A DNA stretch of 64,000 nucleotides from Desulfovibrio inopinatus DSM 10711 (GCF_000429305.1 NZ_AUBP01000001.1:186001-250000); one strand, 5' to 3'. Counted from the first letter of the stretch, positions 9,201 to 18,786 are shown. The notes: a model not told the origin generated them from the letters alone. Program-made: numbers and translations.

Positions 9201-11209
9201 TCGAGACGCTCATGGATATTACTGAGATTAAATCCATTGAAGCTGAATTGCGAAAACATAAAACCAACCTTGAACTCTTGGTACGCGAGCGAACTCAGGA
9301 TGTGTGTGAGCGTGAGGAATTGCTATCCTCTGTTTTGCGGAACTATGCTGGAGGGTCGGTGAATGTTCTGGATCGGGATTTGCGATATGTCTTTACCGAT
9401 GGCCTGGAACTCAATCGGCTCGGTATGAACCGAGATGAAATCATCGGGAAAACACATGAAGAGGTCTTTGGAAAAGCCCTCAGTGACTTTATACTGCCCT
9501 ATTACATGCGAGCTTTTGCCGGCGAAACCGTGGAATGTGAAGCTGAATATGCCGACAGTGTCTACCTGTGGACAGCGTCTCCCTTTCTTGTTGGGACGTC
9601 TGAGACTATTGATCGCATTGTCGTTGTGTCCAAGAATATCACTGAAATCAAGGAAAAAGAACGACAACTTGAAGAAGCTCGCCAACATGTTTTCAATATA
9701 CTGGAGATGACGACCGATGCGTTCTTTGAAGTCGATCGTGACTTTAATTTCTTGTATATCAATGAAAAGGGGAGAAAGGTCTTTCATATCACCGGAGAAG
9801 ATGTGCGTGGCAGGAATATGTGGGAACTGTTTCCGGAAGCCGAGCATTCAATTTTCCATGAGCATTATAATCGCGCTCTGCGGGATCAAGTCGTTGTGGA
9901 GTTCGAAGCTTATTTCGAACCGTTCAAGACGTGGTATGAATTTCATCTTTATCCGACTTCCAAGAGTCTGTCCGTTTATTTCCGTGTTATTGACGACCGA
10001 AAGGAAGTGGAAAGAACCCTGCGCGATGCAAAAGAAAAAGCCGAAGCCGCAAATCGAGCTAAAACCGAATTTTTGGCCAACATGAGTCACGAAATACGCA
10101 CTCCTCTCAGCGGTATGCTCGGGATGTTACAGGTTTTGGGATTGAGTGAGCTTGATAAAAGACAAAAAGAGCTTGTTCAGGTCGCGACGAGCTCAGGGAA
10201 AACGCTCATTCATATTATAAACGATATTCTTGATTTATCTCGAGTAGAGGCTGGTCGGCTTATCGTTGAAGAAGAACCAACCGATATCCGCTCGATTGTG
10301 ACTGACGTCATGAAACTCTTTCAGGTTCAAGCTACCGAGGGTGGCAATGACATACAGGCCGATATCGATTCGTCGGTTCCTGCGGAAGTTCAGTGTGGCT
10401 CCACCCCCCTACGTCAAATTCTCTTCAACCTCGTTGGCAACGCCGTTAAATTTACCCACAACGGAAAGGTCGTGATACGTGCACGGTTGGCTCCGGGGGA
10501 TAGACCACATCAGGCAGCCTTACATTTATCCGTTGCAGATACAGGAATCGGTATTCCCCAGGACAAGCTGGAAACTGTCTTTGAGCCGTTTGCACAGGTC
10601 GACGGAAGCCAACGACGGTCATTCTCTGGGTCTGGATTGGGATTGAGTATTGTCAAACGGTTTTCTGAACGAATGGGCGGAAGCGTTCATATCGAGAGCG
10701 TGGAAGATGTCGGAACAACCGTTTCGGTGGTTATCCCCGTCGGTATTGGACATCCGGAAAAAGCTGGTGCCACAGCACAGCCTACGGGAGAAGTTGGGGA
10801 ACAGCGTCAGAGAGTTTCCATTCTTTTGGCAGACGATGATGAAGTTGGGCGCTTTGCTGTAGGGCGTTTGTTGGAAGAGATGGGATATGCCGTGTATGTT
10901 GCCTCGGACGGCATTGAGGCTCTTGACGTTTTACGGCGCCAGAAAGTGGATCTTGTGCTGATGGATATTCAAATGCCGGAAATGGATGGGATCGAAGCGA
11001 CCAAGCGCATTAGGCATGATCAGGAGTTCGAGCACATCCGGCAGCTTCCTATTCTGGCGCTGACAGCATTTGCCATGTCTGGAGATAAGGAAAAAATACT
11101 GGCAGCCGGACTTGATGATTATCTGGCGAAACCGGTTGAACTTGAAGATCTCATTGCAGCCATGGAACGAGCGCTTCGCGGCCGTCGGCGTCAGATTCTT
11201 CCACGTTGA
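6233..11209 (+). CDS. CheB-CheR-PAS-histidine kinase-receiver fusion protein
   Basis: This is a 1658-residue cytosolic signalling protein. Domains in order: a CheB methylesterase (about 35-225) with candidate catalytic Ser45 (GASAGG), His72 (VVTHMAP) and Asp164 (GTGSDG); a CheR methyltransferase (about 235-510) with SAM motif GASTGEEAYS; a heptad-repeat coiled coil rich in EEL (about 665-765); several PAS domains (about 765-1260); HisKA with His1286 (MSHEIRTPL); HATPase_c (GSGLGLSI); and a C-terminal receiver with Asp1578 (LMDIQMP). CheB lacks its own receiver, as is usual in CheB-CheR fusions. No receptor or CheW gene lies next to it, so the methylation target is unknown. GGGGGA precedes the ATG. 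A bidirectional terminator lies downstream. Confidence 0.92.
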   Translation: MPRDDTKGITAQEFSSSENTPSDNTNDEHRADQPVNIPVIGVGASAGGLESLEVLFSNISPGLGAAFVVVTHMAPDQKSILSQILAKSIALPVSQAKDGQIPEADHVYILAPNNDISLENGCLRVTPRDGTEDIRHPIDFFFRSLAKAMAERAICIILSGTGSDGSLGLKEVKAAGGIVLVQEPEDARYDGMPRSALATGVTDAVLPARDMAVALSGVLNSSMLAMETDEDSLPENSVRLLDQILHRIRMSTGHDFSAYKLSTIVRRVDKRIRIAGCDSFEGYLELLDKTPEELDAVFRDLLIHVTSFFRDKDAFAFVEKDVIPALFRNKSPNEPVRVWVAGASTGEEAYSIALLIREYMDKTGAEGPVQIFATDVDKNAIELARGGQYSASIAADIPEERLRAWFQFHNGMYVVKPILREMVIFARHDMLEDPPFSKLDLICCRNVLIYLKIKAQQRLLSLFYTSLLPQGVLFLGPAESTGQNELLYVPVNKKWKIFRRNENARRPPVAVSMQPRWLSPMAERIDRVVRPQNDPGRLLERHLVKAYAPSAVIIDEHMDVLSYSGDTQEYLVDPEGEPTTNIIKKARRALKARLHNTIKEVMSTDQGSRFSVLRPSCQAKSGVTVIVTSLAVKPPSRRLFSVVFEPMSMASEKDDSKREEGQKECVQDMNAVVLELEEELVLAGEQLQNTVEELEAANEELKSSNEELMSMNEELQSSNEELETSKEELQALNEELITVNAEMGNKVDELQVANEDIENLLRSTNMATVFVDRHMVIRRFTPAAASVFHFIATDVGRPLSDIVSTVDFPEIVQACQNILGGAASKEFELEAKDATFFAARFFPYQTLNGSVEGVVLTFVDITLLKLAEHRLETERFLLDRAVQATGLGILEHAIPYETGHLNISAQWCAILGIEQENIPSVEEYAAWFTELIHPDDMSKVEHAMAQFVAADVETIHLVIRLRHASGEWIFVQWFAYALKRDSDRRPTQVVETLMDITEIKSIEAELRKHKTNLELLVRERTQDVCEREELLSSVLRNYAGGSVNVLDRDLRYVFTDGLELNRLGMNRDEIIGKTHEEVFGKALSDFILPYYMRAFAGETVECEAEYADSVYLWTASPFLVGTSETIDRIVVVSKNITEIKEKERQLEEARQHVFNILEMTTDAFFEVDRDFNFLYINEKGRKVFHITGEDVRGRNMWELFPEAEHSIFHEHYNRALRDQVVVEFEAYFEPFKTWYEFHLYPTSKSLSVYFRVIDDRKEVERTLRDAKEKAEAANRAKTEFLANMSHEIRTPLSGMLGMLQVLGLSELDKRQKELVQVATSSGKTLIHIINDILDLSRVEAGRLIVEEEPTDIRSIVTDVMKLFQVQATEGGNDIQADIDSSVPAEVQCGSTPLRQILFNLVGNAVKFTHNGKVVIRARLAPGDRPHQAALHLSVADTGIGIPQDKLETVFEPFAQVDGSQRRSFSGSGLGLSIVKRFSERMGGSVHIESVEDVGTTVSVVIPVGIGHPEKAGATAQPTGEVGEQRQRVSILLADDDEVGRFAVGRLLEEMGYAVYVASDGIEALDVLRRQKVDLVLMDIQMPEMDGIEATKRIRHDQEFEHIRQLPILALTAFAMSGDKEKILAAGLDDYLAKPVELEDLIAAMERALRGRRRQILPR

Positions 11210-11330
11210 ATCACCAGCCTGGTCTCAAAGGGGAAATCTCAGTGCACGGTTTTCAGACATAGAAATAAACATGTCGCCGTCTGAAACGTCTGCGAATCCC
11301 AAGTGATTTTATTTCGGTGCAGTGATCTGC

Positions 11331-11374
11331 GCTATAAAAAAACCGCCTCCTTGTGGGGGCGGTTTTTTTATAGC
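11331..11374. terminator. Bidirectional rho-independent terminator
   Basis: A near-perfect 20-bp inverted repeat has the core CCGCCTCC TTGT GGGGGCGG, flanked by A7 on one side and T7 on the other, and continues into GCTATA/TATAGC. It lies between the convergent CheB-CheR fusion gene and the glutamine synthetase gene and can stop transcription from both sides. Confidence 0.92.
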
Positions 11375-11418
11375 GCGCCAGCCGGAAGCGGCGACGCGGA
11401 GCTGGCGCGAGAGTGATT

Positions 11419-13599
11419 TTAGCGGATGAAGAGCATTTCCTGGTAGCTGGGCAGAGACCAGAGGTCGTCGGCCACGATGGCTTCCAGGGAATCAGCAACA
11501 GCACGTACGTCAAGCATGGCGGGCAGTGCTTTTTCGCACAGGTGTTTGGCTTCGTCCAGGGCATCGTCAGCACTGTGTTCCATAACGGTTTCAAGCGCAG
11601 CAACTTTGTCCTGAAGGTCGCGCAGTTTGGCAGTAACTTCGTCCAGAGTAGTGGTCTTGAAGTCCTGGCCAATGTTCTTGAGGTTCTGGCAGGTGCGAGC
11701 CAGTTCTCCCTGGTAGCGCATGGCAGCCGGGAAAATAATGGTCTTGGCCATACGCAGAGTCAGATTGGCTTCGGTCTTGATGACCATGGAGTACTGTTCC
11801 AGGTAGATTTCCTGGCGCGAAGCGAGTTCAGCTCCGGACAGGACATTGTACTTGCCGAACAGTTCAACCACTTCAGAAGATGTCAGAACGGGCAGTGCGT
11901 CAGGCGTGGTGCGCAGGTTGGGCAAACCACGTTTTTCGGCTTCAGCATGCCATTCTTGGGAGTAGCCGTCGCCATTGAAGATAATGGCGTCATGCTCGTC
12001 CATGATTTTTTTGATAATTGCCTGAACAGCTTCATTGAGCTTGGAGCTGTCGCCACCGGTGGCAGTTTCGAGTTCCGTGGCAATGTAGTCCAGGGATTCG
12101 GCCAGGATCGTGTTGATGGCAACCTGCGGTCCAGCGATAGAAGCCGTAGATCCCACAGCACGAAATTCAAAGCGGTTTCCGGTGAAGGCAAAGGGGCTGG
12201 TGCGGTTACGGTCGCCCGGATCCATGGGTAACGGGGGCAACGTGTCAACACCAACACTCATGACGCCTTTGGTTTTGCTGCCGCTGACTTTGCCGCTTTT
12301 GATTTGTTCGAAAACATCAGCAAGCTGTTCGCCGAGATAGATAGACATGATGGCTGGGGGCGCTTCGTTGGCACCGAGGCGGTGGTCGTTGGAAGCCGAA
12401 GCGACGGTGGCGCGAAGCAGAGCACCGTATTTATGGACGGCGCGGATAACGGCCGAGCAGAATACGAGGAACTGAGCATTTTCGTGCGGAGATTCACCCG
12501 GATCAAACAGGCTACCCAGATCGGCATTGCCGATGGAGTAGTTGAGGTGTTTGCCCGAACCGTTAATGCCAGCGAACGGTTTTTCGTGCAGCAGGCAGAC
12601 CATGCCGTAACGTTTGGCAACGGTACGAAGCGTGGTCATAAGGAGTTGGTTGTGGTCGGTGGCTAGGTTGCCGGCTTCGTACAACGGAGCAATTTCGAAC
12701 TGGCTCGGGGCAACTTCGTTGTGGCGGGTCTTGACCGGAACACCCAGCTTGTAGAGTTCACGTTCAACGTCCATCATGAAGGCGAGAACACGGCGGGGCG
12801 TTACTCCGAAGTACTGGTCATCAAATTCCTGACCTTTGGCCGAAGGGGCGCCAAACAGCGAACGGCCAGCGATGAGCAGGTCGGGGCGAGAAAAGATGAA
12901 GTTGCGGTCAATGAGGAAATATTCCTGTTCCGGACCGGCATAGCAGGTCACGGGCAGTTTGGTTTCCGTACCGAACAGTTTCAGGATGCGTTTGGCCTGC
13001 GTGTTCAACGACTGCAACGAACGCAGCAGCGGGGTCTTTTTGTCCAGGGCTTCACCCGTCCAGGAGACGAACGCCGTGGGGATGCACAGGAAGGTGCCAT
13101 TGGGGTTTTCCAGAATGAAAGCCGGGCTCGTCACATCCCAAGCGGTGTAACCGCGGGCTTCAAACGTGGTGCGCAGGCCACCAGAAGGAAAGCTGGAGGC
13201 ATCGGGTTCACCCTGAATGAGCAACTTGCCGCTGAATTCGGCAAGAGCGCCGCCCTTTCCATCGGGAACGAGGAAAGAATCGTGCTTTTCTGCAGTCAAT
13301 CCGGTCAACGGATAGAAAACATGGGTAAAGTGGGTAGCACCCTGTTCAATGGCCCAATCTTTCATAGCGTTGGCGACGACGTCGGCAACATTGGGATCAA
13401 GCTTTTCGCCGAGATTGATGGTCTTTTTCAGAGACTTGTAAACGGCCTTAGGCAGCCGATCGCGCATGACCTTGTCACTGAAAACATTGCAACCGAAGAC
13501 CTCGGTGGGCGTGGTTTCGTTGAAGTTCAGGGGGGCATGGGCCGGCTTGTAGTTGATGACGGCCGAGATGGCGTTGAGCCGCGCCTTGATTCCGCTCAT
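11419..13599 (-). CDS. glnN: Glutamine synthetase type III
   Basis: The 726-residue enzyme makes glutamine from glutamate, ammonia and ATP. Its length and sequence fit the large GSIII (GlnN) class rather than the roughly 470-residue GlnA. Visible features are the N-terminal GSIII block ([20 protein letters not shown]), the [24 protein letters not shown] region, the glutamate/metal region ([13 protein letters not shown]), [13 protein letters not shown], and a long helical C-terminus. AGAGG lies just before the ATG at 13599; the frame is open five codons further. A 300-base upstream region separates it from murI, so it probably has its own promoter, though I could not place one confidently. Confidence 0.93.
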   Translation of the reverse strand: MSGIKARLNAISAVINYKPAHAPLNFNETTPTEVFGCNVFSDKVMRDRLPKAVYKSLKKTINLGEKLDPNVADVVANAMKDWAIEQGATHFTHVFYPLTGLTAEKHDSFLVPDGKGGALAEFSGKLLIQGEPDASSFPSGGLRTTFEARGYTAWDVTSPAFILENPNGTFLCIPTAFVSWTGEALDKKTPLLRSLQSLNTQAKRILKLFGTETKLPVTCYAGPEQEYFLIDRNFIFSRPDLLIAGRSLFGAPSAKGQEFDDQYFGVTPRRVLAFMMDVERELYKLGVPVKTRHNEVAPSQFEIAPLYEAGNLATDHNQLLMTTLRTVAKRYGMVCLLHEKPFAGINGSGKHLNYSIGNADLGSLFDPGESPHENAQFLVFCSAVIRAVHKYGALLRATVASASNDHRLGANEAPPAIMSIYLGEQLADVFEQIKSGKVSGSKTKGVMSVGVDTLPPLPMDPGDRNRTSPFAFTGNRFEFRAVGSTASIAGPQVAINTILAESLDYIATELETATGGDSSKLNEAVQAIIKKIMDEHDAIIFNGDGYSQEWHAEAEKRGLPNLRTTPDALPVLTSSEVVELFGKYNVLSGAELASRQEIYLEQYSMVIKTEANLTLRMAKTIIFPAAMRYQGELARTCQNLKNIGQDFKTTTLDEVTAKLRDLQDKVAALETVMEHSADDALDEAKHLCEKALPAMLDVRAVADSLEAIVADDLWSLPSYQEMLFIR

Positions 13600-13898
13600 G
13601 GCAACCTCTTTCAATTCTGTTTATGGGGTGTGTCCGTGTTGCGGGCCACCTGAAGAGAAGCCGTCACAACCGGATCGAGGCGATATGCCTCTTGCATGTT
13701 TTGTTTGTCCTCTTAAGTGCTTACGCGAAAAAAACGTCTAAACTCCAATCGTCTGACAAATTCGCGTCTGCCTTGGCAGAGTGTGGTAGCACTTCGAAGG
13801 AGAATTTTCAATAATGTAAAGTCTCGTTCAAGTCTACAAGGAAATTGACATGAGATTCTCCAAAAAAGTGGAGAAGCGACAAAAAAGGGGAGCAATAT

Positions 13899-14744
13899 TC
13901 ACAAGTCGACTAAAGAAACATCGTGTGGTGTTAAGGTTCGGCCGAGAAAAATGCTTCCCACGCGTGCGAAACGTTCCGGGCCGTCTGTCGCGAGAAATCC
14001 GATGTGTCCGCAAGATGTTCTGTTGGCATAAAGCGCGCGGGTGTGCAGTAAATGCTTTACTTCTTGCGCCGTCGTCGCGGCGGAGTCGATAACCGCGACG
14101 TTCGGTCCGACCACCTGGATGATGGATTTGGCTAAGACAGGAAAATGCGTGCAGCCCAAGACAAGGCTGTCGGGAGGTTGGTCTCCGAACCGGCTGAGCA
14201 ACGGTTCAAGTTGCTTGGCAATGATAGCGTTGACGACGTCACCTTCAGTCCAGCCTTCTTCTGCCAGAGCAACAAACAATGGGCAGGCCAAAGATTCAAC
14301 ATGCATATCGGGACAGAGTTCGAGGATGGCTTTTTGATACGCGGCACCGCGGACGGTGGCTTCTGTCGCAATAACTGCCATACGGCCATTGGCGTTGACG
14401 GCGCATGCAGCACGCGCTCCGGGGCGGACAACCCCAACAACGGGAATGTTGGGATAGGCTGCTTCCAGGGCGGGAAGCGCCGCAGACGTCGCGGTATTAC
14501 AGGCGATGACGAGCATTTTTACACCTCGATCAATGAGGTGTCGTGAGCTTTGCAACGCATAGCGAATAACGGTTTCGGGACTTTTAGCCCCATAAGGGAG
14601 CCGTGCTGTATCACCGAGGTAGATATAATCCTCTTCGGGAAGAAGGCGGAGAAGTTCACGCAGCACGGTCAATCCACCGACGCCGGAATCAAAAACACCG
14701 ATGGGCTGATTGCAGTTGGTGTTGGTCGTAGTTACGGTATGCAT
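13899..14744 (-). CDS. murI: Glutamate racemase
   Basis: The 281-residue enzyme interconverts L- and D-glutamate, supplying D-glutamate for peptidoglycan. It shows the family hallmarks: IGVFDSGVGGLTVLREL at the N-terminus, LGDTARLPYG, the first catalytic cysteine in VIACNTATSAALPAL, and the second in LVLGCTHFPVL. Full length. The start is the ATG at 14744. It lies between the type III glutamine synthetase and a glutamate-receptor-like channel on the same strand, an arrangement discussed in the findings. The gap of about 95 bases upstream is enough for a promoter. Confidence 0.95.
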   Translation of the reverse strand: MHTVTTTNTNCNQPIGVFDSGVGGLTVLRELLRLLPEEDYIYLGDTARLPYGAKSPETVIRYALQSSRHLIDRGVKMLVIACNTATSAALPALEAAYPNIPVVGVVRPGARAACAVNANGRMAVIATEATVRGAAYQKAILELCPDMHVESLACPLFVALAEEGWTEGDVVNAIIAKQLEPLLSRFGDQPPDSLVLGCTHFPVLAKSIIQVVGPNVAVIDSAATTAQEVKHLLHTRALYANRTSCGHIGFLATDGPERFARVGSIFLGRTLTPHDVSLVDL

Positions 14745-14838
14745 AGCAGAGTGTCATACGGTTCAATTCCCGACTTTGACAAGGGGGGAACTCCATACAT
14801 CCTGACAACTTCAATATATTGTCTGCCGTGAACGAATA

Positions 14839-15942
14839 TTAATTTGTTCCAAGATACGGCCCAACGAGTTGATGCCAGTAATCACGGTCTTCTATTTTGG
14901 ATAAGAGGGAAATATTGACTGGTTTTCTCAAGGGACTCTCACGTTTGAATGCAAAGCCATAAAGCTGAGGATCGAAAGCCGAATTCAACACGGTAATTTT
15001 TCCATCATGCTTTGAGTGAATGGCATATTGAAGAAGGGGTTTGTCATGAACGACGGCCTGCACTCGGCCTTCGGACAGAGCGTCAAGCGCTTGATCCAAA
15101 TCGGAAAAAAGGATTGGTGAAACAAAAATATGTTTAAGGTAAACCACGCTTGATGCCCCCGCAACCGCTGCTGTACGGGCCCGTACGAGATCCTCGGGGC
15201 CATGGACTGTGCCTTGAATGTGTTTCAGTGTGAGAGTTGTCGTTATACCGGCGATAAAAAACGACATGAGGCCAACGGAAACAAACATCCAGGCCAAAGC
15301 GAGCATTCGTCCTGCTGGTGACTTGGGGGATAAATCACCATAACCAACGGTCGTCATGGTCACCGCAGCCCACCATAAACCGTCAAACAATCCGAATTTA
15401 CCGCCGCGAAATTGTTCGGGGTTGGCTCGTCGCTCAATGAGCCATGCGAGGAAACCGACACAGAGAAGCAGCCCGAGAAGGCCGGCAAGGTATCCCATGA
15501 TTTGCCAGGAAAAAAAGTTGCTAAAGAGGGAGAAGAACGACGTGTCCTGCTTGGCCGGTATGGCGATACCGAGGTGTGATGTGAAAAATGGGTGGGAAAA
15601 GTCCATGCGGAGTTCTCTCTCCGGGGTAATCGATAAGGCGGAGACGGCCACATCAATTTCACCGTTTTCCACAGCCGTCAGGAGGTCTTCGAGCGTGTAT
15701 TCTCGGAAAAGAAGCTGGCGGTTCAAATCTTCAGCGATATCCTTGAAAAGCCTGATGCTGATACCGGTCCATTGATCCGCTTCGTCTTTGAATGCAAACG
15801 GCGGTGCAGACTTCACGCCAACAATCAGTGGATTGGTATATTCTTCGCTGTTCTCGACGATGGAATGTGGAGCTGCGGAACTCATAAAAGGAAACGCCAC
15901 GACAAAACAAAAGAAGACGAAGCACCAAATAACTCGATACAT
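14839..15942 (-). CDS. GluR0-like ligand-gated potassium channel
   Basis: The 367-residue inner-membrane protein starts with a signal-like hydrophobic segment (residues 4-22). A type 3 periplasmic solute-binding domain is split in two lobes (about 37-135 and 245-360). Between them lie a helix at about 148-168, a pore loop with the potassium selectivity filter TVGYGD (198-203), and a helix at about 212-236. This is the layout of prokaryotic ionotropic glutamate receptors such as GluR0. The first lobe has SITPER with Arg109, the usual amino-acid carboxylate contact. The frame is open 63 codons upstream, but AAGGGG before the ATG at 15942 and the signal peptide fix the start. The ligand is unproven; glutamate or another amino acid is likely. 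Confidence 0.88.
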   Translation of the reverse strand: MYRVIWCFVFFCFVVAFPFMSSAAPHSIVENSEEYTNPLIVGVKSAPPFAFKDEADQWTGISIRLFKDIAEDLNRQLLFREYTLEDLLTAVENGEIDVAVSALSITPERELRMDFSHPFFTSHLGIAIPAKQDTSFFSLFSNFFSWQIMGYLAGLLGLLLCVGFLAWLIERRANPEQFRGGKFGLFDGLWWAAVTMTTVGYGDLSPKSPAGRMLALAWMFVSVGLMSFFIAGITTTLTLKHIQGTVHGPEDLVRARTAAVAGASSVVYLKHIFVSPILFSDLDQALDALSEGRVQAVVHDKPLLQYAIHSKHDGKITVLNSAFDPQLYGFAFKRESPLRKPVNISLLSKIEDRDYWHQLVGPYLGTN

Positions 15943-16179
15943 ATAAGTACCCCTTACCAGAAAACATGCAGGATGGATGTTTCGGCTTATATGCCGACGC
16001 TCCTCCTTCTGGGTAACATCACTCCACGGAGGCAGCATCAGACACGTTGTTTTGCATTGTGGCAAGCGTGAATATGTGATGACCTCAATTGAAGAGCGCC
16101 TATGCCTATAATTTGAGCCAGCGCAGCACAATGTGTGGAGTGGTCGGGGGATATGTCGAATAGAAGTTGAATAGCGAAA

Positions 16180-18537
16180 TTACGAAGTATTGGTGGTACC
16201 GAATCGCGTGATGGCCATGGCGAGCACGTCCGATAATCCTGCAATGGCAGCGGCGTCGTTTTCTGAATATCCATCGTGTTTTCCCGATAGAGTGATACGT
16301 CCCATAACGAGCTGTTTGTACACAGCGGGGATAATGCATAATGCCCTGTCATGACAGCATATTTGCGGTTGATTGCCTGTGGTACGGAGAGCGGAGGGGT
16401 TGTTTTCTATAATGATATCGGTCGTTGTGGGAAAAATACACTCAGGATTATGACAACATTCCTTGTCCGAAGCACGTTGCAAAATTGTCTTCAGCTCGCC
16501 GTTTTCTTGATGGGTGGTTTGACCACTGAACGTGAGCACCTCTCCATGAGTTGGGGCAAAGCAGACAAGACATCCTTTGGGGCTTCTGGAAAGGGTCAAT
16601 GCGGTTTCAAGGATAAGTGCCGCAGTTTTATCTAGGCTGAACTCCGGTTGATTGAGTGCCTTGAGTGTTCTCGTCAGTGCAAGTTCCCATTGTTTGCGCA
16701 AATTGATGTCGCAGATGGCAATGTTGACCGCTGTTTGGGAAGATGCGGGATCACACAACGGTACAGCGTAAATTTGGGCCCAGAGCGCACTTTCGTTCTT
16801 CCGCTGTAATAAAGACGTGAAGTGCAAGGCTGGTGCATTGGGCCCGAGTGTAAGCGCATTGAGGATACGGTGAGTTGCCACTTCCCCAATAAGGTCATTC
16901 AGGTGCATGCGGAGGGCTTCGGCGGGTTCGTAGCCGAGAATATCTTGTATATTTGATGTGATAAAAAGGAGCTGTCCAGAGCTATTCACCGACAAAACAA
17001 CATTATTAAGTTGCTCCGCAAGCACTTTAAACAGTTTTTTGTTATGATGGAATTGCTCTTCAAGGTCCATGAGTGCAGTAACGTCTTGAATCGTCCCGAT
17101 AGCTCTACATGGTGTACCGTTTTGGTCTGCTGCGACATTACCGAGAATATGAACAACACGCTCTTCTCCTGCTGGCGTGACAATGGGAAGTGTCAGGTTG
17201 ATGTCGCTCGATGATGATCGAAGTTCTAGTAATTCTTGGAAAATTCTTTCTTTGTCTTCGGCGGGAACACGGCTGAGAAGCGCATGCATACCCGGACGTA
17301 CTTCTGACGGGGAATATCCGAGTATACGATAGGACTCATCATTCCAGACAACTTCGTCATGAAGAAGGTTATCATCCCACCAGCCGATTTTTGCGACACG
17401 AAGCACGTCTTCGACGCGATTGCGGGTGTGAGAGATGGAGTATTCGAATGTTTTCGATTCTCGTATTTCTTTTGGGCTCACGACGACGCCGGAGATGGAC
17501 CCATCATCTTCTCTGTATGGCCAAAAGCGGATGTTGAGGAGACGTTTGGCTTCGTTTGCCTTGGATAACCAAAGTCGCGCTTCACTGCTTTTTCCGGAAA
17601 GGGCAAGGTCCAATTTGGGTTTAATGACAAGCTTGAATGGTTCTTCTCCCCAAATTTCGGCAACAGTCCGACCCTCCACATCATTACGTTCAAGTCCCGT
17701 GGCTTTAAGAAAGCTCGCGTTGACCACGACATGGGTATACGTTTTGTCAATGAACGTAATGTTTTCCCTGAGTGCTCCGACTATTTTTTTGTACACGGCA
17801 AGTGATTGGACTGCCTTGGTTAATTCATGCTCTTTAAGGCCAAGTGTGTTGATCATCTCGTTGAGCGTTTTGGTCCGCAAGCGGACCAGGTCTTCAAGCC
17901 CCTGGTGTGTTCTGGCTAAATATGAACCGAGATGAAAATACTCCGTTGTATCGAGTACACCACAATAAATATGATTGACTCCCCCGTGGGGTGATCGTGC
18001 GAGGCTGATAAAGGCGAGGGCATGGCGTATGTTTTTCTTTCGGTCGTAATACCGAAAAGAGAGGGAAGGAATGTCCTCGCCATGGATGAGGTTCCCGGCA
18101 ACGTTGACAACTCTGTCTTTATCGTCGGGGTGCAGGTGACTGGCCAGTTTGCCGAGGGCGACAAATGGTTTTTCTTTAGAATGCCCAAGGAGTTCTTCAA
18201 ACCCATCTGTTAAACAAATGGAATCTGAACCGACATCCCAATGGAGTGTCCCAATAGGATGCAGATAGGCAAAAAGATCGAATCCCCCATTCGGAATATC
18301 TGTATTTTGTTCCGTGAGCGTACTGCTGGGGCTGGGGAAGAGAAATAGCATTGCCGGTTCGACATTCAGCGCATGACTCAGGGCTTCAATCTTGTCGAAC
18401 CCCGGTGATGACAGACCTCGCTCAAGCTTACCGACATACTCCTGTGTGATGTTGATCCGTTCCGCAAGCTGAGCCTGGGTGAGGTTGGCCATCTTCCGTA
18501 AAAAACGAATACGCTCACCAAACTGCTTTTTGAGCAT
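16180..18537 (-). CDS. XRE-family regulator with PAS and GAF domains
   Basis: The 785-residue protein begins with a Cro/CI-type helix-turn-helix (about residues 4-60: LRKMANLTQAQLAERINITQEYVGKLERG-like). Four or five PAS domains fill about 75-600 (including FEYSISHTRNRVEDVLRVAK and GYEPAEALRMHLNDLIG), and a GAF-like domain lies about 620-780 with several cysteines (ECCHNPEC, ICCHDRALC). No kinase, GGDEF or output enzyme is visible, so DNA binding is presumably the output, controlled by ligands or redox state. AAGGA precedes the ATG at 18537. An inverted repeat in front of the gene suggests autoregulation. Possible targets include the adjacent channel and murI; this is inference. Confidence 0.82.
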   Translation of the reverse strand: MLKKQFGERIRFLRKMANLTQAQLAERINITQEYVGKLERGLSSPGFDKIEALSHALNVEPAMLFLFPSPSSTLTEQNTDIPNGGFDLFAYLHPIGTLHWDVGSDSICLTDGFEELLGHSKEKPFVALGKLASHLHPDDKDRVVNVAGNLIHGEDIPSLSFRYYDRKKNIRHALAFISLARSPHGGVNHIYCGVLDTTEYFHLGSYLARTHQGLEDLVRLRTKTLNEMINTLGLKEHELTKAVQSLAVYKKIVGALRENITFIDKTYTHVVVNASFLKATGLERNDVEGRTVAEIWGEEPFKLVIKPKLDLALSGKSSEARLWLSKANEAKRLLNIRFWPYREDDGSISGVVVSPKEIRESKTFEYSISHTRNRVEDVLRVAKIGWWDDNLLHDEVVWNDESYRILGYSPSEVRPGMHALLSRVPAEDKERIFQELLELRSSSSDINLTLPIVTPAGEERVVHILGNVAADQNGTPCRAIGTIQDVTALMDLEEQFHHNKKLFKVLAEQLNNVVLSVNSSGQLLFITSNIQDILGYEPAEALRMHLNDLIGEVATHRILNALTLGPNAPALHFTSLLQRKNESALWAQIYAVPLCDPASSQTAVNIAICDINLRKQWELALTRTLKALNQPEFSLDKTAALILETALTLSRSPKGCLVCFAPTHGEVLTFSGQTTHQENGELKTILQRASDKECCHNPECIFPTTTDIIIENNPSALRTTGNQPQICCHDRALCIIPAVYKQLVMGRITLSGKHDGYSENDAAAIAGLSDVLAMAITRFGTTNTS

Positions 18538-18551
18538 GTAAGATTCCTTCA

Positions 18552-18583
18552 TTCAAGAAAGTATATCAATTTCTTTCCTTGAA
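18552..18583. promoter_or_regulatory. Inverted repeat before the XRE regulator gene, candidate operator
   Basis: TTCAAGAAAG (18552-18561) faces CTTTCCTTGAA (18573-18583), complementary except for one extra base, across an 11-base A/T-rich centre. It lies 15 bases upstream of the start codon of the minus-strand XRE gene. Size, symmetry and position fit a binding site for a dimeric Cro/CI-like repressor, most simply the neighbouring protein itself. Confidence 0.4.
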
Positions 18584-18786
18584 AAAAAGGAATTGAAGGT
18601 TCTATACGTTGTGCTTGACTTTTATAGTATCTTGTGAGGCGTCCATAATATTGAGAGTAAGAGGAGGTCACGGTGTTGGGACAAATAAGTCAATAAATTG
18701 ACCAGTCGTTTTATACCTTGTGCACCGTCACTTAAATAGTGCTATGGTGTGAAAGGAAAAATTTTATAGGTGCGTTATGGGTATCA

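Noticed and set aside
11413-13653. Two long plus-strand frames opposite glutamine synthetase
   Set aside because: They are shadows of a highly conserved enzyme, without recognisable domains.
13856-13875. TTCTCC/GGAGAA hairpin after murI as a terminator
   Set aside because: Only six base pairs, and the T-run is in the loop rather than after the stem; too weak to list.
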